DNA from: Clostridia bacterium
Lineage (GTDB): Bacteria > Bacillota > Clostridia > Christensenellales > Aristaeellaceae
Length of the DNA: 35,756 nucleotides
Direction: 5' to 3'
Assembly (NCBI GenBank): GCA_017936765.1
Contig: JAGBEX010000018.1
Location: 1-35,756, forward strand
The translations under genes were made by a program, and so were the position numbers. The notes under the pieces are model-generated. The model saw only the letters and a program-made list of their open reading frames with translations, had not been told where the DNA came from and made no database searches. How positions within the stretch are numbered: position 1 is the stretch's first letter; every line of letters starts with the position of its first letter. Shown in pieces: positions 1 through 9,242 of this stretch.

Positions 1-599
1 GGGGCAAGCCCACCAACCACAAGGTGTTTGGCGAGGATGTGGCCATTCTGGCAGGGGACGGGCTGCTGAATGCTGCCATGGAGCTGATGCTCCGCGCGGC
101 CTGTGCCATGCCCGATCTGCGTGGCGTTCGCGCTGCGGAGGCCATTGCCCGCCGTGCTGGCGTTACCGGCATGGTGGCGGGTCAGACCATCGACGTGACG
201 GAAGAGGGCAGCGAACCCACGCTGGAGAAGGTGAGCTACATCCACGCCCACAAAACGGCTGACCTGCTCACCGCGCCCATGGAGGCGGGGCTGATCCTGG
301 CAGGCGCCAGCGAAGAGCAGGTGCAGCAGGGCATTGCTTATGGCTACCACCTGGGCATGGCCTTCCAGATGGTGGACGACCTGCTGGACGTGGAGGGCGA
401 TGCCGCGCTGCTGGGCAAGAACACCGGCATGGACGCCGCCCTGGGCAAGTTGACCTGGGTGGCCGTGCGGGGCGCGGAGCAGACCCACGCAGATGCCGCC
501 GAGCATATCCGCAAGGCTGACAAGGCGCTGGAGGGCTTTGGCGATAGCGGCACATTCCTGCGGGAGCTGGCGCTGTCCACCCTGGAACGCGTGATGTAA
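1..599 (+). CDS. ispA: Polyprenyl (farnesyl/geranylgeranyl-type) diphosphate synthase, 5'-truncated
   Basis: The 3' part of a trans-isoprenyl diphosphate synthase gene; the start lies before the window and the open frame runs in from base 3. These enzymes condense isopentenyl diphosphate onto allylic diphosphates in the cytoplasm, supplying chains for quinones and undecaprenyl phosphate. The visible 199 residues include the GKPTNHKVFGED segment before helix D, the KT pair of the substrate-binding region (HAHKTADLL), the second aspartate-rich motif DDLLD, and GKNTGMDAALGK near the C-terminus. The first DDxxD motif would be upstream and cannot be checked. The gene ends with TAA, and a 110-bp gap with a possible promoter separates it from the next gene. 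Chain length (C15 or C20) cannot be decided from this part; ispA is the likeliest name. Confidence 0.88.
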   Translation, partial: GKPTNHKVFGEDVAILAGDGLLNAAMELMLRAACAMPDLRGVRAAEAIARRAGVTGMVAGQTIDVTEEGSEPTLEKVSYIHAHKTADLLTAPMEAGLILAGASEEQVQQGIAYGYHLGMAFQMVDDLLDVEGDAALLGKNTGMDAALGKLTWVAVRGAEQTHADAAEHIRKADKALEGFGDSGTFLRELALSTLERVM

Positions 600-637
600 G
601 GCGAATATTGCTATTTCGTTAATTTTCGCGCAGGGAC

Positions 638-667
638 TTGCGCGGGAAGGACGAAACCGGGTACAAT
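638..667 (+). promoter_or_regulatory. Possible promoter of the PAP2-like gene
   Basis: TTGCGC, an 18-bp spacer and TACAAT, ending 42 bp before the start of the next gene. The -10 box is good (5 of 6) but the -35 box is weak (3 of 6), so the call is tentative. Confidence 0.35.
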
Positions 668-709
668 ATGAAATGGTGCAAATGATTGGCACGAGCGGAG
701 GAGACCCTG

Positions 710-1162
710 ATGAACGACTTGCTTGGCATTTTTCAAAACCGTGCGCTGCTGTGTGCAGTAACCGCATGGTTTGTGGCCCAGGCGATCAAGATCCCCACCT
801 ATTGGCTGGTGGAAAAGGAATGGAACTGGAACCGATTCTGGGGATCCGGCGGTATGCCCTCCTCCCACACCGCCTTTGTGGTGGCGCTGGGCATCATGGT
901 GGGCGCGCTGGTGGGTTTTGACTCGGTGGAGTTTGCCATGTGCGTGGTGTTCGCCTCGGTGGTGATGTACGATGCCACCGGCGTTCGCCGTGAGACCGGC
1001 ATCCAGGCGCAGGTCATCAACGAGATCCTGCGGCAGGTGTTCATCAACGGCAAACCCATTGCCGAGGACGACCTGAAGGAGCTGGTGGGTCACAAGCCGC
1101 TGGAGGTGCTGGCGGGCGCGATTCTTGGTTTGATCACGGCTGTGGTGTATATCCTGCTGTGA
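710..1162 (+). CDS. Divergent PAP2-family membrane protein (YuiD-like)
   Basis: A 150-residue integral membrane protein of the divergent PAP2 (acid phosphatase/vanadium-haloperoxidase-related) family, as in Bacillus YuiD. The family signature GGMPSSHTA is at about residues 46-54, and a second conserved block (MYDATGVRRETGIQAQ) is near residues 87-102. Hydrophobic segments lie around residues 10-25, 54-72, 78-90 and at the C-terminus (LAGAILGLITAVVYILL). The start is the ATG seven bases after GGAGGAG (697-703); an in-frame TTG further upstream has no ribosome binding site. Phosphatase activity on a lipid phosphate is possible from family relationship, and the polyprenyl synthase next door would fit polyprenyl phosphate metabolism, but that is inference. 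Confidence 0.85.
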   Translation: MNDLLGIFQNRALLCAVTAWFVAQAIKIPTYWLVEKEWNWNRFWGSGGMPSSHTAFVVALGIMVGALVGFDSVEFAMCVVFASVVMYDATGVRRETGIQAQVINEILRQVFINGKPIAEDDLKELVGHKPLEVLAGAILGLITAVVYILL

Positions 1163-1195
1163 GCGAGATAAATTTCAACACGGAGGAATGACGAA

Positions 1196-1726
1196 ATGGA
1201 TCGTTTTCTTGAAGAAGTTGTGGTGAAGAAGCAGCGCGGCGTGAACGAGGTGCTGTTCATGCTCTCCATGGTGCTGATGATCTTCCTGGCCATCTTTGGC
1301 TTTATGATGCTGCAGACCCTGTTCATGGCCTTTGACTTCCTGTCCCTGGCCATCACGGTGATCGCCCTGGGCGGCGCATTCCTGCTGTTTTTGTACCGCG
1401 ACCGCCTGCGCGCCGAGTATGAGTATACCTTCACCAATGGCGCGCTGGACTTTGCCATGGTGTTCAACAACCAGAAGCGCAAGAGCCTGGGCAGCCTGGC
1501 GGTGAACCGCGTGGAGGCCTTTGGCAAGGTGAACAGCAACTCCTTCCAGCGCTATGTGAGCATGAAGGACATCAAGCGCAACAACTGGTTCCTCAACCGC
1601 GGCTCCGAGCTGTATTATTTCTACATCCAGAAGGAAAGCAACAAGCGGCTGATCGTGTTTGAACCCAGTGAGGAGATGGTGAGCTACATCAAGTTCTACC
1701 TGCCCCACGGTGCCCTGCAGGAGTAA
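1196..1726 (+). CDS. Small membrane protein of unknown function (DUF6106-like)
   Basis: A 176-residue protein with two adjoining transmembrane helices (about residues 18-41 and 47-65), followed by a cytoplasmic beta-rich domain of about 110 residues with many aromatic and basic residues (EYEYTFTNGALDFAMVFNN, NRGSELYYFYIQKES). It resembles short uncharacterised Clostridia membrane proteins that I recall as DUF6106, but I cannot confirm the family here. GGAGGA at 1182-1187 supports the ATG at 1196. It lies 33 bp after the PAP2-like gene and 3 bp before the cysteine desulfurase gene, whose ribosome binding site is inside its last codons, so the three are probably co-transcribed. No function can be assigned. 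Confidence 0.7.
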   Translation: MDRFLEEVVVKKQRGVNEVLFMLSMVLMIFLAIFGFMMLQTLFMAFDFLSLAITVIALGGAFLLFLYRDRLRAEYEYTFTNGALDFAMVFNNQKRKSLGSLAVNRVEAFGKVNSNSFQRYVSMKDIKRNNWFLNRGSELYYFYIQKESNKRLIVFEPSEEMVSYIKFYLPHGALQE

Positions 1727-1729
1727 AGC

Positions 1730-2881
1730 ATGGAAGTTTATTTGGATAACAGCGCCACCACCCGTCCCAGCGACGCGGTGGTGACTGCTATGTCTGCGGC
1801 CATGACGCAAAGCTGGCACAACCCCTCGGCGCTCTACAAGCCTGCCATGCAGGCGGAAAAGCTGATCTCCGCAGCCCGCAAGGCTTGCCTGGAGGCGGCG
1901 GGCGCGGCGGGGCATCGGCTGATCTTCACCTCCGGCGGCACGGAGGCGGACAACATCGCCATCTTCGGCCATCTGCGCCGGATGAAAAAGCCCGGCAAGG
2001 TGCTGATCCTGAATGTGGAGCATCCGGCGGTGCTGGCCTGCGAGGAAGAGATCCGCCACATGGGGCATCAGGTGTGCCTTCTGCCGGTGCAGCGCGACGG
2101 CGTGCTGGATCTGGCCGCCCTGGAAAGCCTTATGGACGAAAGTGTGCATCTCATCTGTGTGATGCAGGTGAACAACGAGTCCGGCGCCATTCAGCCCCTT
2201 GCCGACGTGGTGCGCCTGCGCAATGCCCATTGCCCCCAGGCAGCCATCCATGTGGATGGCGTGCAGGGTTTCCTGCGGGTGCCGCTGGACTTTAACAGGC
2301 TAGGCATCCAGACCTATGCCTTCAGCGGTCACAAGATCCACGCCTGCAAGGGTGTGGGTGGGCTGATCGTGAACAAGAATCACAAGCTGAACCCCATTGT
2401 GTTTGGCGGTGGCCAGGAGGATGGCTACCGCTCCGGCACGGAGAATGTGCCGGGCATCGTGGGCCTGGGCGAGGCTGTGCGCACCTATCCCAGGAATGGC
2501 GCGGCGCGGATGATGGAACTCAAGCGCCGGATGTGGGAGCAGCTGCGCTCTGCCGTGCCTGCCGCCGTGCTGAACGGCCCCGCATTGGATGATGCGGCCT
2601 GTGCGCCCCATATCATCAACGTGAGCCTGCCCCCGGTGCGCAGCCAGACCATGCTCTTTGCCCTGGAGGGCAATGGGGTGTATGTGTCCGCCGGCTCTGC
2701 CTGCGCCAGCCGCAAGCAGAAGGTCTCCGGCGTGCTGACGGCCATGGGCCTGTCCACCCAGATGGCAGACGCCGCCCTGCGGTTCAGCTTCTGCCCGGAA
2801 AACACAGCGGAGGAGATCGACTACGCTGTGGAATGCATCAAAAAGCACTACGATATGCTGAGCAAATATGTCAGACGATGA
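1730..2881 (+). CDS. Cysteine desulfurase (NifS/IscS class, ThiI partner)
   Basis: A PLP-dependent class V aminotransferase-fold enzyme of 383 residues that takes sulfur from L-cysteine as a protein-bound persulfide. The N-terminus MEVYLDNSATTRPS is typical. The PLP-binding lysine is about residue 202 in SGHKIHACKG, and the catalytic cysteine about residue 325 in SAGSACASRKQK. TSGGTEADN and HVDGVQGF are the usual cofactor-contact blocks. The gene ends 13 bp before thiI starts. In Bacillus the same arrangement (NifZ-ThiI) is a dedicated pair for tRNA 4-thiouridine, so this enzyme is probably the sulfur donor for ThiI rather than the general Fe-S cluster enzyme. Confidence 0.93.
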   Translation: MEVYLDNSATTRPSDAVVTAMSAAMTQSWHNPSALYKPAMQAEKLISAARKACLEAAGAAGHRLIFTSGGTEADNIAIFGHLRRMKKPGKVLILNVEHPAVLACEEEIRHMGHQVCLLPVQRDGVLDLAALESLMDESVHLICVMQVNNESGAIQPLADVVRLRNAHCPQAAIHVDGVQGFLRVPLDFNRLGIQTYAFSGHKIHACKGVGGLIVNKNHKLNPIVFGGGQEDGYRSGTENVPGIVGLGEAVRTYPRNGAARMMELKRRMWEQLRSAVPAAVLNGPALDDAACAPHIINVSLPPVRSQTMLFALEGNGVYVSAGSACASRKQKVSGVLTAMGLSTQMADAALRFSFCPENTAEEIDYAVECIKKHYDMLSKYVRR

Positions 2882-2894
2882 TAGGAGAGTTACC

Positions 2895-4040
2895 ATGCGC
2901 GAGTTGCTGCTGGTTCGATATGGCGAGATCTTCCTCAAGGGCCTGAACCGCCCCTACTTTATCCGCGAGCTGATCAAGAAGATCAGGCACGCGGTGAAGG
3001 ATCTGGGCGGCAATGTGTGGGTGAACGACAGCCGCATTTTCGTTTCCGATTTCACCGACCTGGAGGAGTGCATCCGCCGGGTGACCAAGGTCTTTGGCGT
3101 CCACAGCGTGTGTCCCGCCATTGAAATGCCAAAGGACGACTTTGAGGCCATCTGCCAGCAGGCGGTGAACATGGCTTCCGGGCTGAAGGGTACCTTCAAG
3201 GTCTCTGCCCGCCGCAGCGACAAGCGGTATTTCATGGATTCCCCCCAGATCAACGCCCAGGTGGGCGGCCGCATCCTGCGCGCAAATCCCGACCTGAAGG
3301 TGGACGTGAAGAACCCGGACTACACCGTGAATGTGGAGATCCGCGACTTGGCCTACCTGTATGTGCGGGTGATCCCCGCGGTGGGCGGTATGCCTGTGGG
3401 TACCAATGGCCGGGCTACGCTTTTGCTCTCCGGCGGCATCGACAGCCCTGTGGCGGGCTGGATGATCGCCAAGCGCGGCGTGCAGATCAGCGCGGTGCAT
3501 TTCCACTCCTACCCCTATACCAGCGACCGCGCCCTGGAAAAGGTGCTGGACCTGGCCCGCATTCTCTCAGAGAGCTGCTGCGGCATCCGGGTGCATGTGG
3601 TGCCCTTCACCAAGATCCAGATGGAGATCCACGAGAAGTGTCCCGACGACTACACCACGCTGATCATGCGCCGCTTTATGATGCGCATTGCCGAGCGGGT
3701 GGCGCAGATGGAACACGCCAGCGCCCTGATCACCGGCGAGAGCATCGGCCAGGTGGCCAGTCAGACCATGACGGCGCTGGGTACCACCGACAGCGTGGTG
3801 ACCATGCCCGTGTTCCGTCCGGTGATCGGTTTCGACAAGGTGGAGATCATCGACATTGCCCAGAAGATCGGCACCTTCGAGACCTCCTCGCTGCCCTATG
3901 AGGACTGCTGCACGGTGTTCACCCCCAAGCATCCCGCCACCAACCCCAAGATGGACAAGATCCTGGAGGGTGAGAGCAAACTGGACGCCGAGGCGCTGAT
4001 CGAAGAGGCCATTGCGGGCATCGAGATCCACCACTGCTAA
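2895..4040 (+). CDS. thiI: tRNA 4-thiouridine synthase ThiI
   Basis: A 381-residue ThiI that adenylates tRNA uridine-8 and adds sulfur to make 4-thiouridine. The order is an N-terminal ferredoxin-like segment (MRELLLVRYGEIFLKG), a THUMP domain to about residue 165, and a PP-loop ATPase domain with SGGIDSPVAGW at about residues 179-189. The conserved C-terminal block PYEDCCTVFTPKHP is present. There is no rhodanese extension, as in Bacillus-type ThiI. I chose the ATG at 2895 because AGGAGA (2883-2888) sits just upstream; an earlier in-frame ATG at 2868 lies inside the desulfurase gene with no binding site. The last bases overlap the convergent bofA stop codon. Confidence 0.95.
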   Translation: MRELLLVRYGEIFLKGLNRPYFIRELIKKIRHAVKDLGGNVWVNDSRIFVSDFTDLEECIRRVTKVFGVHSVCPAIEMPKDDFEAICQQAVNMASGLKGTFKVSARRSDKRYFMDSPQINAQVGGRILRANPDLKVDVKNPDYTVNVEIRDLAYLYVRVIPAVGGMPVGTNGRATLLLSGGIDSPVAGWMIAKRGVQISAVHFHSYPYTSDRALEKVLDLARILSESCCGIRVHVVPFTKIQMEIHEKCPDDYTTLIMRRFMMRIAERVAQMEHASALITGESIGQVASQTMTALGTTDSVVTMPVFRPVIGFDKVEIIDIAQKIGTFETSSLPYEDCCTVFTPKHPATNPKMDKILEGESKLDAEALIEEAIAGIEIHHC

Positions 4041-4294
4041 GGCAACTGCGCCAGCACGGCCAGCAGCCCCATACCCGGCAGCCCCAATGCCCCCGCCACC
4101 CACGCCGACAGGGGATTCACCCCCAGGGCGGGCAGGGAAAAGGCGTTCCACACCAGCAGGGCAAACAGGCCTGCCACACTGTGGCGCAGCACCCGGGCGG
4201 AAGGCCGTGCCGGGTCGAAGTGCAGGACGAAAACAAGCAACAAAAAGGCCACGCCTGAGAGCAGAAGGATCAGGCGGGGATAGACCATCACCAT
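4037..4294 (-). CDS. bofA: Pro-sigma-K processing regulator BofA family protein
   Basis: An 85-residue, almost wholly hydrophobic protein with two or three membrane helices, ending in the BofA-like pattern NPLSAWVAGALGLPGMGLLAVL (a Gly-Leu-Pro-Gly turn followed by a hydrophobic tail). In Bacillus, BofA sits in the outer forespore membrane and restrains the SpoIVFB protease until sigma-K must be released, so the gene points to endospore formation. The ATG at 4294 follows GGGAGGTG with 7 bases between. It is transcribed towards thiI and the two genes' stop codons overlap. It is divergent from the secreted LRR gene. The similarity is by pattern and size, as the family is poorly conserved. Confidence 0.8.
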   Translation of the reverse strand: MVMVYPRLILLLSGVAFLLLVFVLHFDPARPSARVLRHSVAGLFALLVWNAFSLPALGVNPLSAWVAGALGLPGMGLLAVLAQLP

Positions 4295-4351
4295 GGGTCA
4301 ACACCTCCCTGCGTCAGTCTATGCAGGGAACAGAAGGAGGCTGAACCACAC

Positions 4352-5383
4352 ATGAAACATCTTTGCCGGATCATCGCGCTGCTGTTGGTGCTTATCACGG
4401 TTTTCACCTGCGCCGTGGCAGAGGAGGCCTCCCTGAACAAGAAGAATTTCAACAAGGTGATGGCCTACATCAAGGAGAACCAGCCCATGGAGTTCGACAT
4501 GGAGCAGACCAAGTTCTCCATCAAGCAGCTGAAAAAGCTGATGGCCGAAATGCCGGAGGGTTCCAGGTTCAAGTTCACCATCTGGTACTGCAACAGCTGG
4601 ATCGACAGCGAGAGCGAAGTGCTTGACCTGGACAACGGCAAGGCCAAGGTGACGGAAAGCGACCTGCGCTGGTTTCTCACCAATATGCCCAATGTGAAGC
4701 AGGTGAACTCCTTCAACCATCGCGAATTGGACAACGAGATCATCGTGCCGCTGATGGAGGAGTACCCGGAGATCAAGTTCAACTGGCTGGTGTACATTTC
4801 CAGCAAGTATCGCCTGCGCAGCGATGCCACGGCCTTCTCCACCCTGAAATCCGTGGACGGCAAGCCCGACCTGACGGAGAAGCACTTTGAAAACCTGAAG
4901 TATGTGCCTGGGCTGCGGGCGCTGGACGTGGGTCACAATGCGGTGAAAGATTTGACCTGGCTGAAGTACCTGCCGGAATTGCAGGTGCTGATCCTGGCGG
5001 ACAACCGGGTGACGGACGTGACGCCCATTGCGCAGCTGGAGCATCTGGAATACCTGGAGCTGTTCATGAACAACATCAGCGATGTGTCGCCCCTGGCGGG
5101 CATGAGCAGCCTGCGGGATCTGAACCTGTGCCGCACCAAGCTGAAGGAGACGGACCTCTCCGTGCTGGATGGGTTGGAGCTGGAGCGCTTCTGGTGTACC
5201 CAGGCGGGGGTGAGCAAGGAACAGCAGGTGCGCTTCATCGAGGCGAACCCGGAGACCAACTGCAATTTCACCATCGGCTCCTGCACGGACAATGGCTGGC
5301 GTGATTCCTACAAGTACAAGCAGTTCCGCACCATGTTCAAAAACCGCACCTGGACGGATTTCGTCCGGCCGGAAGAAAAATGA
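4352..5383 (+). CDS. Secreted leucine-rich-repeat protein
   Basis: A 343-residue exported protein. An N-terminal signal peptide (hydrophobic core IIALLLVLITVFTC, then AVAEE suggesting signal peptidase I cleavage near residue 24) is followed by an alpha/beta region of unknown type and then about four 22-residue leucine-rich repeats at roughly residues 182-280 (LRALDVGHNAVKDL, LQVLILADNRVTDV, LEYLELFMNNISDV, LRDLNLCRTKLKET). These match the internalin-like LRR pattern. No sortase signal, lipobox or cell-wall domain is visible, so it is probably secreted or loosely surface-bound. GAAGGAGG precedes the ATG. Protein binding is the usual role of such repeats; the partner is unknown. Confidence 0.8.
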   Translation: MKHLCRIIALLLVLITVFTCAVAEEASLNKKNFNKVMAYIKENQPMEFDMEQTKFSIKQLKKLMAEMPEGSRFKFTIWYCNSWIDSESEVLDLDNGKAKVTESDLRWFLTNMPNVKQVNSFNHRELDNEIIVPLMEEYPEIKFNWLVYISSKYRLRSDATAFSTLKSVDGKPDLTEKHFENLKYVPGLRALDVGHNAVKDLTWLKYLPELQVLILADNRVTDVTPIAQLEHLEYLELFMNNISDVSPLAGMSSLRDLNLCRTKLKETDLSVLDGLELERFWCTQAGVSKEQQVRFIEANPETNCNFTIGSCTDNGWRDSYKYKQFRTMFKNRTWTDFVRPEEK

Positions 5384-5425
5384 CCCACACCGCCGCGAAT
5401 GTCCGTTAAAACTTTGACAAAAGGC

Positions 5426-5454
5426 TTGTAATTGTTGGGTGTTCGTGGTATGAT
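5426..5454 (+). promoter_or_regulatory. Promoter of cggR-pgk
   Basis: TTGTAA, a 17-bp spacer and TATGAT with an extended -10 (TGG before TATGAT), about 33 bp upstream of the cggR start. A TTGACA at 5414-5419 has no -10 at a proper distance. Confidence 0.6.
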
Positions 5455-5486
5455 GGATGGGACGGATTGCGCCCGGAGGGATGACC

Positions 5487-6518
5487 ATGCAGGACGATTT
5501 CGTACGACTGATGCGGCAGCTGGCGCCGGAGCTGGCGGGGGAGATTGCCCGCCGCGCATTGGTGCTGGAGCGCATCGCTGCCATGGCGCCGGTGGGCAGA
5601 AGGCAGCTGGCGGCCAAGCTTGAACTGCCGGAGAGGGAAGTCCGCAGCGATGCGGCAGCCCTGAAGGATGCAGGTCTCATCGACCTGAACGCCTCCGGCA
5701 TGATGCTCACCGCCAAGGGGCAGGAGCTTCTGCCCGGTGTGCAGGCCTTCAGCCGTGCCATGCATGGCCTGACGGATCTGGAAAGTCGCCTGGCGGCGGC
5801 CTATGGCATCGGCCACGTCCATGTGGCGGCGGGCGACGCCGACGGGGACGAGAGCATCCTGCAGGATGTGGGCCGCATGGCGGCCAACCGCGTGCGGGCT
5901 ACGCTGCAAAACGGCAGCACCCTGGCGGTGACCGGCGGCAGCACCATGGCTGCCACGGCCAAGTATATGCAGTCTGCCAATCCCCTGAACGTGATGGTGG
6001 TGCCTGCCAGAGGCGGCATGGGTCGCTCGGTGGCCTATCAGGCCAACACCCTGGCGGCGGAGATCGCCCAGCGGCTGGGTGGCCACCATCGGCTGATCCA
6101 CCTGCCGGACAGGATGGACGCCGCAGCCATGCAGGAGATGCTGAAGGTCCCCGAGGTGCGGGAGGCCATGGATCGCCTACAGCGGGCGGATGTGATCCTC
6201 CACGGCATTGGCCGGGCAGACGAAAGCGCCCAGGAGCGCAAGCTCTCGGTGCCGCAGATGCGCAAGCTGGAAGAAGGCGGCGCTGTGGCTGAGGCGCTGG
6301 GCTACTACTTCAACGGCAAGGGCGACGTGCTGCTGGCGTTTTCCAGCGTGGGCGTTGACCTGAACCGGCTCAAGCCCTCCTGCCAGATGATCGCTGTGGC
6401 GGCGGGCAAGCGCAAGGCACAGGCCATTGCGGCCATTGTGAAACGGTACCCCCATGCAGCCCTCATCACCGACGAGGGCGCGGCCAAGGCCATGCTGGCG
6501 CTGGCCGAACAAAACTGA
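5487..6518 (+). CDS. cggR: Central glycolytic genes regulator CggR (SorC/DeoR-like)
   Basis: A 343-residue transcription regulator close to the length of Bacillus CggR (340). An N-terminal winged helix-turn-helix is at about residues 20-70 ([20 protein letters not shown] is the HTH core), followed by a sugar-binding domain of the SorC family with [14 protein letters not shown] and [19 protein letters not shown], the blocks that bind phosphosugars. In Bacillus, CggR represses gapA-pgk-tpiA-pgm-eno and is released by fructose-1,6-bisphosphate. Here it directly precedes pgk, fitting the same job, but no gap gene lies between. ATGs at 5457, 5481 and 5487 are in frame; GGAGG at 5475-5479 is best spaced for 5487. 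An operator cannot be identified. Confidence 0.9.
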   Translation: MQDDFVRLMRQLAPELAGEIARRALVLERIAAMAPVGRRQLAAKLELPEREVRSDAAALKDAGLIDLNASGMMLTAKGQELLPGVQAFSRAMHGLTDLESRLAAAYGIGHVHVAAGDADGDESILQDVGRMAANRVRATLQNGSTLAVTGGSTMAATAKYMQSANPLNVMVVPARGGMGRSVAYQANTLAAEIAQRLGGHHRLIHLPDRMDAAAMQEMLKVPEVREAMDRLQRADVILHGIGRADESAQERKLSVPQMRKLEEGGAVAEALGYYFNGKGDVLLAFSSVGVDLNRLKPSCQMIAVAAGKRKAQAIAAIVKRYPHAALITDEGAAKAMLALAEQN

Positions 6519-6588
6519 TTGCACGCCTGAAAACGAGGCTTATGCAATAAATGAAAAACACGCAAACGATTCAAAGGAGTGTTGGTTC

Positions 6589-7785
<1,197 letters not shown>

Positions 7786-7800
7786 TCCACGAATTGCATG

Positions 7801-7831
7801 GTTCCCGCGCTCTGAAACGGAGCGCGGGAAC
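7801..7831 (+). terminator. Strong hairpin after pgk, without a U-tract
   Basis: A perfect 12-bp stem (GTTCCCGCGCTC with its complement at 7820-7831) and 7-base loop, 15 bp after the pgk stop. No T-run follows, so it may be a weak terminator, an RNA-end stabiliser, or a processing site between pgk and tpiA. Confidence 0.5.
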
Positions 7832-7851
7832 ATTTGGCGTTAAGCGGGACG

Positions 7852-8163
7852 AATTCGGAATGCGGAATTTAGTTTGTGTGCTGCGGGCGATCACAGATCG
7901 CCCCTACAAATGCGCAGCCAAGTGACGCATCGAGTGAGTAGCAGAACCACCCCCCCCGTCTTCGCTTCGCTCAGCCACCTCCCTCGAGAGGGAGGCTGAG
8001 CGCCTGTTTCCGCGTCGCGGCGCATCCGTCATGCGCCGTGACCCCACAGGAAAACCCAATAGCAAGACATCCGCCAATGGGTTTCGAAAGGGCCGAACGG
8101 CCCTTCGCGGAGTCCAGAGGCAGCGCCTCTGGTGGGGTTTCCAAAGGGGCAAAGCCCCTTTGG
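7852..8163 (-). repeat. Mosaic hairpin element, copy 1 (upstream of tpiA)
   Basis: It fills most of the 438-bp pgk-tpiA gap. Reading + strand: a 27-bp box (7852-7878) identical to 29765-29791; palindrome GGGCGATCACAGATCGCCC (7885-7903) then CTAC; a hairpin with CTCCC arms (about 7971-8001); a TGCGCCGTGACCCC box near 8032-8045; then three hairpins: stem AAGGGCCG (8088-8105), CCAGAGGC with loop AGC (8114-8132), and CCAAAGGGGC with loop AAA (8141-8163). Segment 8077-8107 is repeated perfectly and inverted at 9042-9072. Strand is given as minus because the hairpin end of the element is read first on that strand. Short open frames across it are not genes. Confidence 0.85.
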
Positions 8164-8207
8164 TCGCCGCAGGCGAAACAAGGGAAGCTTGAAACCGCAG
8201 GTTTCAA
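8164..8207 (+). repeat. Two further tri-loop hairpins ahead of tpiA
   Basis: Stem TCGCC (8164-8168) pairs with GGCGA (8172-8176), and TTGAAACC (8189-8196) pairs with GGTTTCAA (8200-8207). Both have the loop GCA. With copy 1 they make five successive hairpins ending four bases before the tpiA ribosome binding site. No promoter is seen between pgk and tpiA. Confidence 0.6.
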
Positions 8208-8223
8208 AGAAAGAGGTAAGATT

Positions 8224-8976
8224 ATGCGTAAGGCTATTATTGCTGGCAACTGGAAGATGAACAAGACTCCTGCCGAGGCTGCTGCCCTGGTGAACGAGCT
8301 GAAGCCCCTGGTGGCTGACGCGAACTGCGATGTGGTTGTGTGTGTGCCTGCTGTGGACTTCGCTGCTGTGAAGGAAGCTGCTGCTGGCAGCAACATCCAC
8401 CTGGGCGCCCAGAACGTGCATTGGGCTGCCTCCGGCGCTTTCACCGGCGAACTGAGCGCCGACATGCTGGTGGCTGCCGGTGTTGAGTATGTGGTAATCG
8501 GCCACAGCGAGCGCCGCCAGTACTTTGGCGAGACCGACGCTACCGTGAACAAGCGTGTGCAGGCTGCCGTGGCCGCCGGCCTGAAGGTGATTCTGTGCGT
8601 GGGCGAGCTGAAGGAAGAGCGCGAGGCTGGCTACACCGATGCCCTGGTGGAGTACCAGACCCTGATCGCCCTCACCGGCCTGACCAACGAGCAGGTGGCC
8701 GACGTGGTGGTTGCCTACGAGCCCGTGTGGGCCATCGGCACCGGCCTCACCGCCACTGACGAGCAGGCCAACGAGACCATCGGCGTGATCCGCAAGGCCC
8801 TGGCCCGTAAGTATGGCCAGGACATCGCCGACAAGGTGCGCATCCAGTACGGTGGCTCCATGAACCCCAAGAACGTCAAGGGCCTGATGGCTCAGCCCGA
8901 GATCGACGGCGGCCTCATCGGCGGCGCCTCCCTCAAGGCCCCCGACTTCTCCCTCGTCGTGAATTACGACAAGTAA
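8224..8976 (+). CDS. tpiA: Triose-phosphate isomerase
   Basis: A full-length 250-residue TIM-barrel enzyme interconverting dihydroxyacetone phosphate and glyceraldehyde 3-phosphate. All catalytic residues are visible: Lys in NWKMN (about residue 12), His in [12 protein letters not shown] (about residue 95), Glu in [11 protein letters not shown] (about residue 166), and the phosphate-binding [10 protein letters not shown] and GGLIGGASL segments. AGAGG (8212-8216) lies seven bases before the ATG. It would normally be in one operon with pgk but is separated from it by 438 bp of hairpins and repeats, and is flanked on both sides by oppositely oriented copies of the mosaic element. Confidence 0.97.
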   Translation: MRKAIIAGNWKMNKTPAEAAALVNELKPLVADANCDVVVCVPAVDFAAVKEAAAGSNIHLGAQNVHWAASGAFTGELSADMLVAAGVEYVVIGHSERRQYFGETDATVNKRVQAAVAAGLKVILCVGELKEEREAGYTDALVEYQTLIALTGLTNEQVADVVVAYEPVWAIGTGLTATDEQANETIGVIRKALARKYGQDIADKVRIQYGGSMNPKNVKGLMAQPEIDGGLIGGASLKAPDFSLVVNYDK

Positions 8977-9162
8977 CCAGCGGAGGCGCTGCCTCCTCTG
9001 GACTCCACCGCCTAAGGGGCTTTGCCCCTTAGGGATCCCCACGAAGGGCCGTTCGGCCCTTTCGAAACCCATCTTCTGTAGTGGAAGGTGGGTTTTTTAC
9101 TTTGCGGGGGTCACGGCGCAGGGTCTTTGACCCATTTCATTCGGTTGCGCCGCGACACGGGG
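8977..9162 (+). repeat. Mosaic hairpin element, copy 2 (starts at the tpiA stop)
   Basis: It begins on the base after the tpiA TAA. In order: stem GGAGGC with loop GCT (8982-8996) then a CTGGACTCC linker; CCTAAGGGGC with loop TTT (9011-9033) and a GATCCCC linker; CGAAGGGCCG with loop TT (9042-9064) running into AAACCCAT; the tpiA terminator; GGGGTCACGGCGCA; small hairpin GGGTC-TTT-GACCC (9121-9133); and TGCGCCGCGAC near 9146-9156. It lacks the GGGCGATC palindrome. The two inner hairpins are in the opposite order compared with copy 1. Confidence 0.85.
9066..9098 (+). terminator. Intrinsic terminator of tpiA
   Basis: Stem AACCCATCTTC pairs with GAAGGTGGGTT (one T-G wobble), followed by TTTT. 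Its left arm is the AAACCCAT end of the mosaic element. Confidence 0.8.
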
Positions 9163-9172
9163 ACTGCTTCCG

Positions 9173-9202
9173 TTGACAACTTTGCTGCATTTACGGTATA
9201 CT
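9173..9202 (+). promoter_or_regulatory. Orphan promoter-like sequence facing udk
   Basis: Consensus TTGACA, 18-bp spacer, TATACT. No + strand gene follows before 10040; the predicted transcript would start near 9209, pass a small hairpin (9223-9237) and run antisense into udk. Confidence 0.5.
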
Positions 9203-9242
9203 TTCTTTAGATAAAGGTGCTGCGAATTTGAAATTCGGGCAT

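Noticed and set aside
628..645. CGCGCA/TGCGCG hairpin as terminator of the polyprenyl synthase gene
   Set aside because: Only 6 bp and no T-run; too weak to call.
5414..5419. TTGACA as -35 of cggR
   Set aside because: The nearest good -10 is 29 bases away; TTGTAA at 5426 has the proper 17-bp spacing.
6519..6588. A separate pgk promoter in the cggR-pgk gap
   Set aside because: TTGCAC is present but no -10 at a proper distance; read-through from the cggR promoter is simpler.
7852..8163. CRISPR array or insertion sequence as explanation of the repeats
   Set aside because: No regular repeat-spacer pattern, no transposase frame and no target duplication were seen; modules are of different sequence with paired arms.
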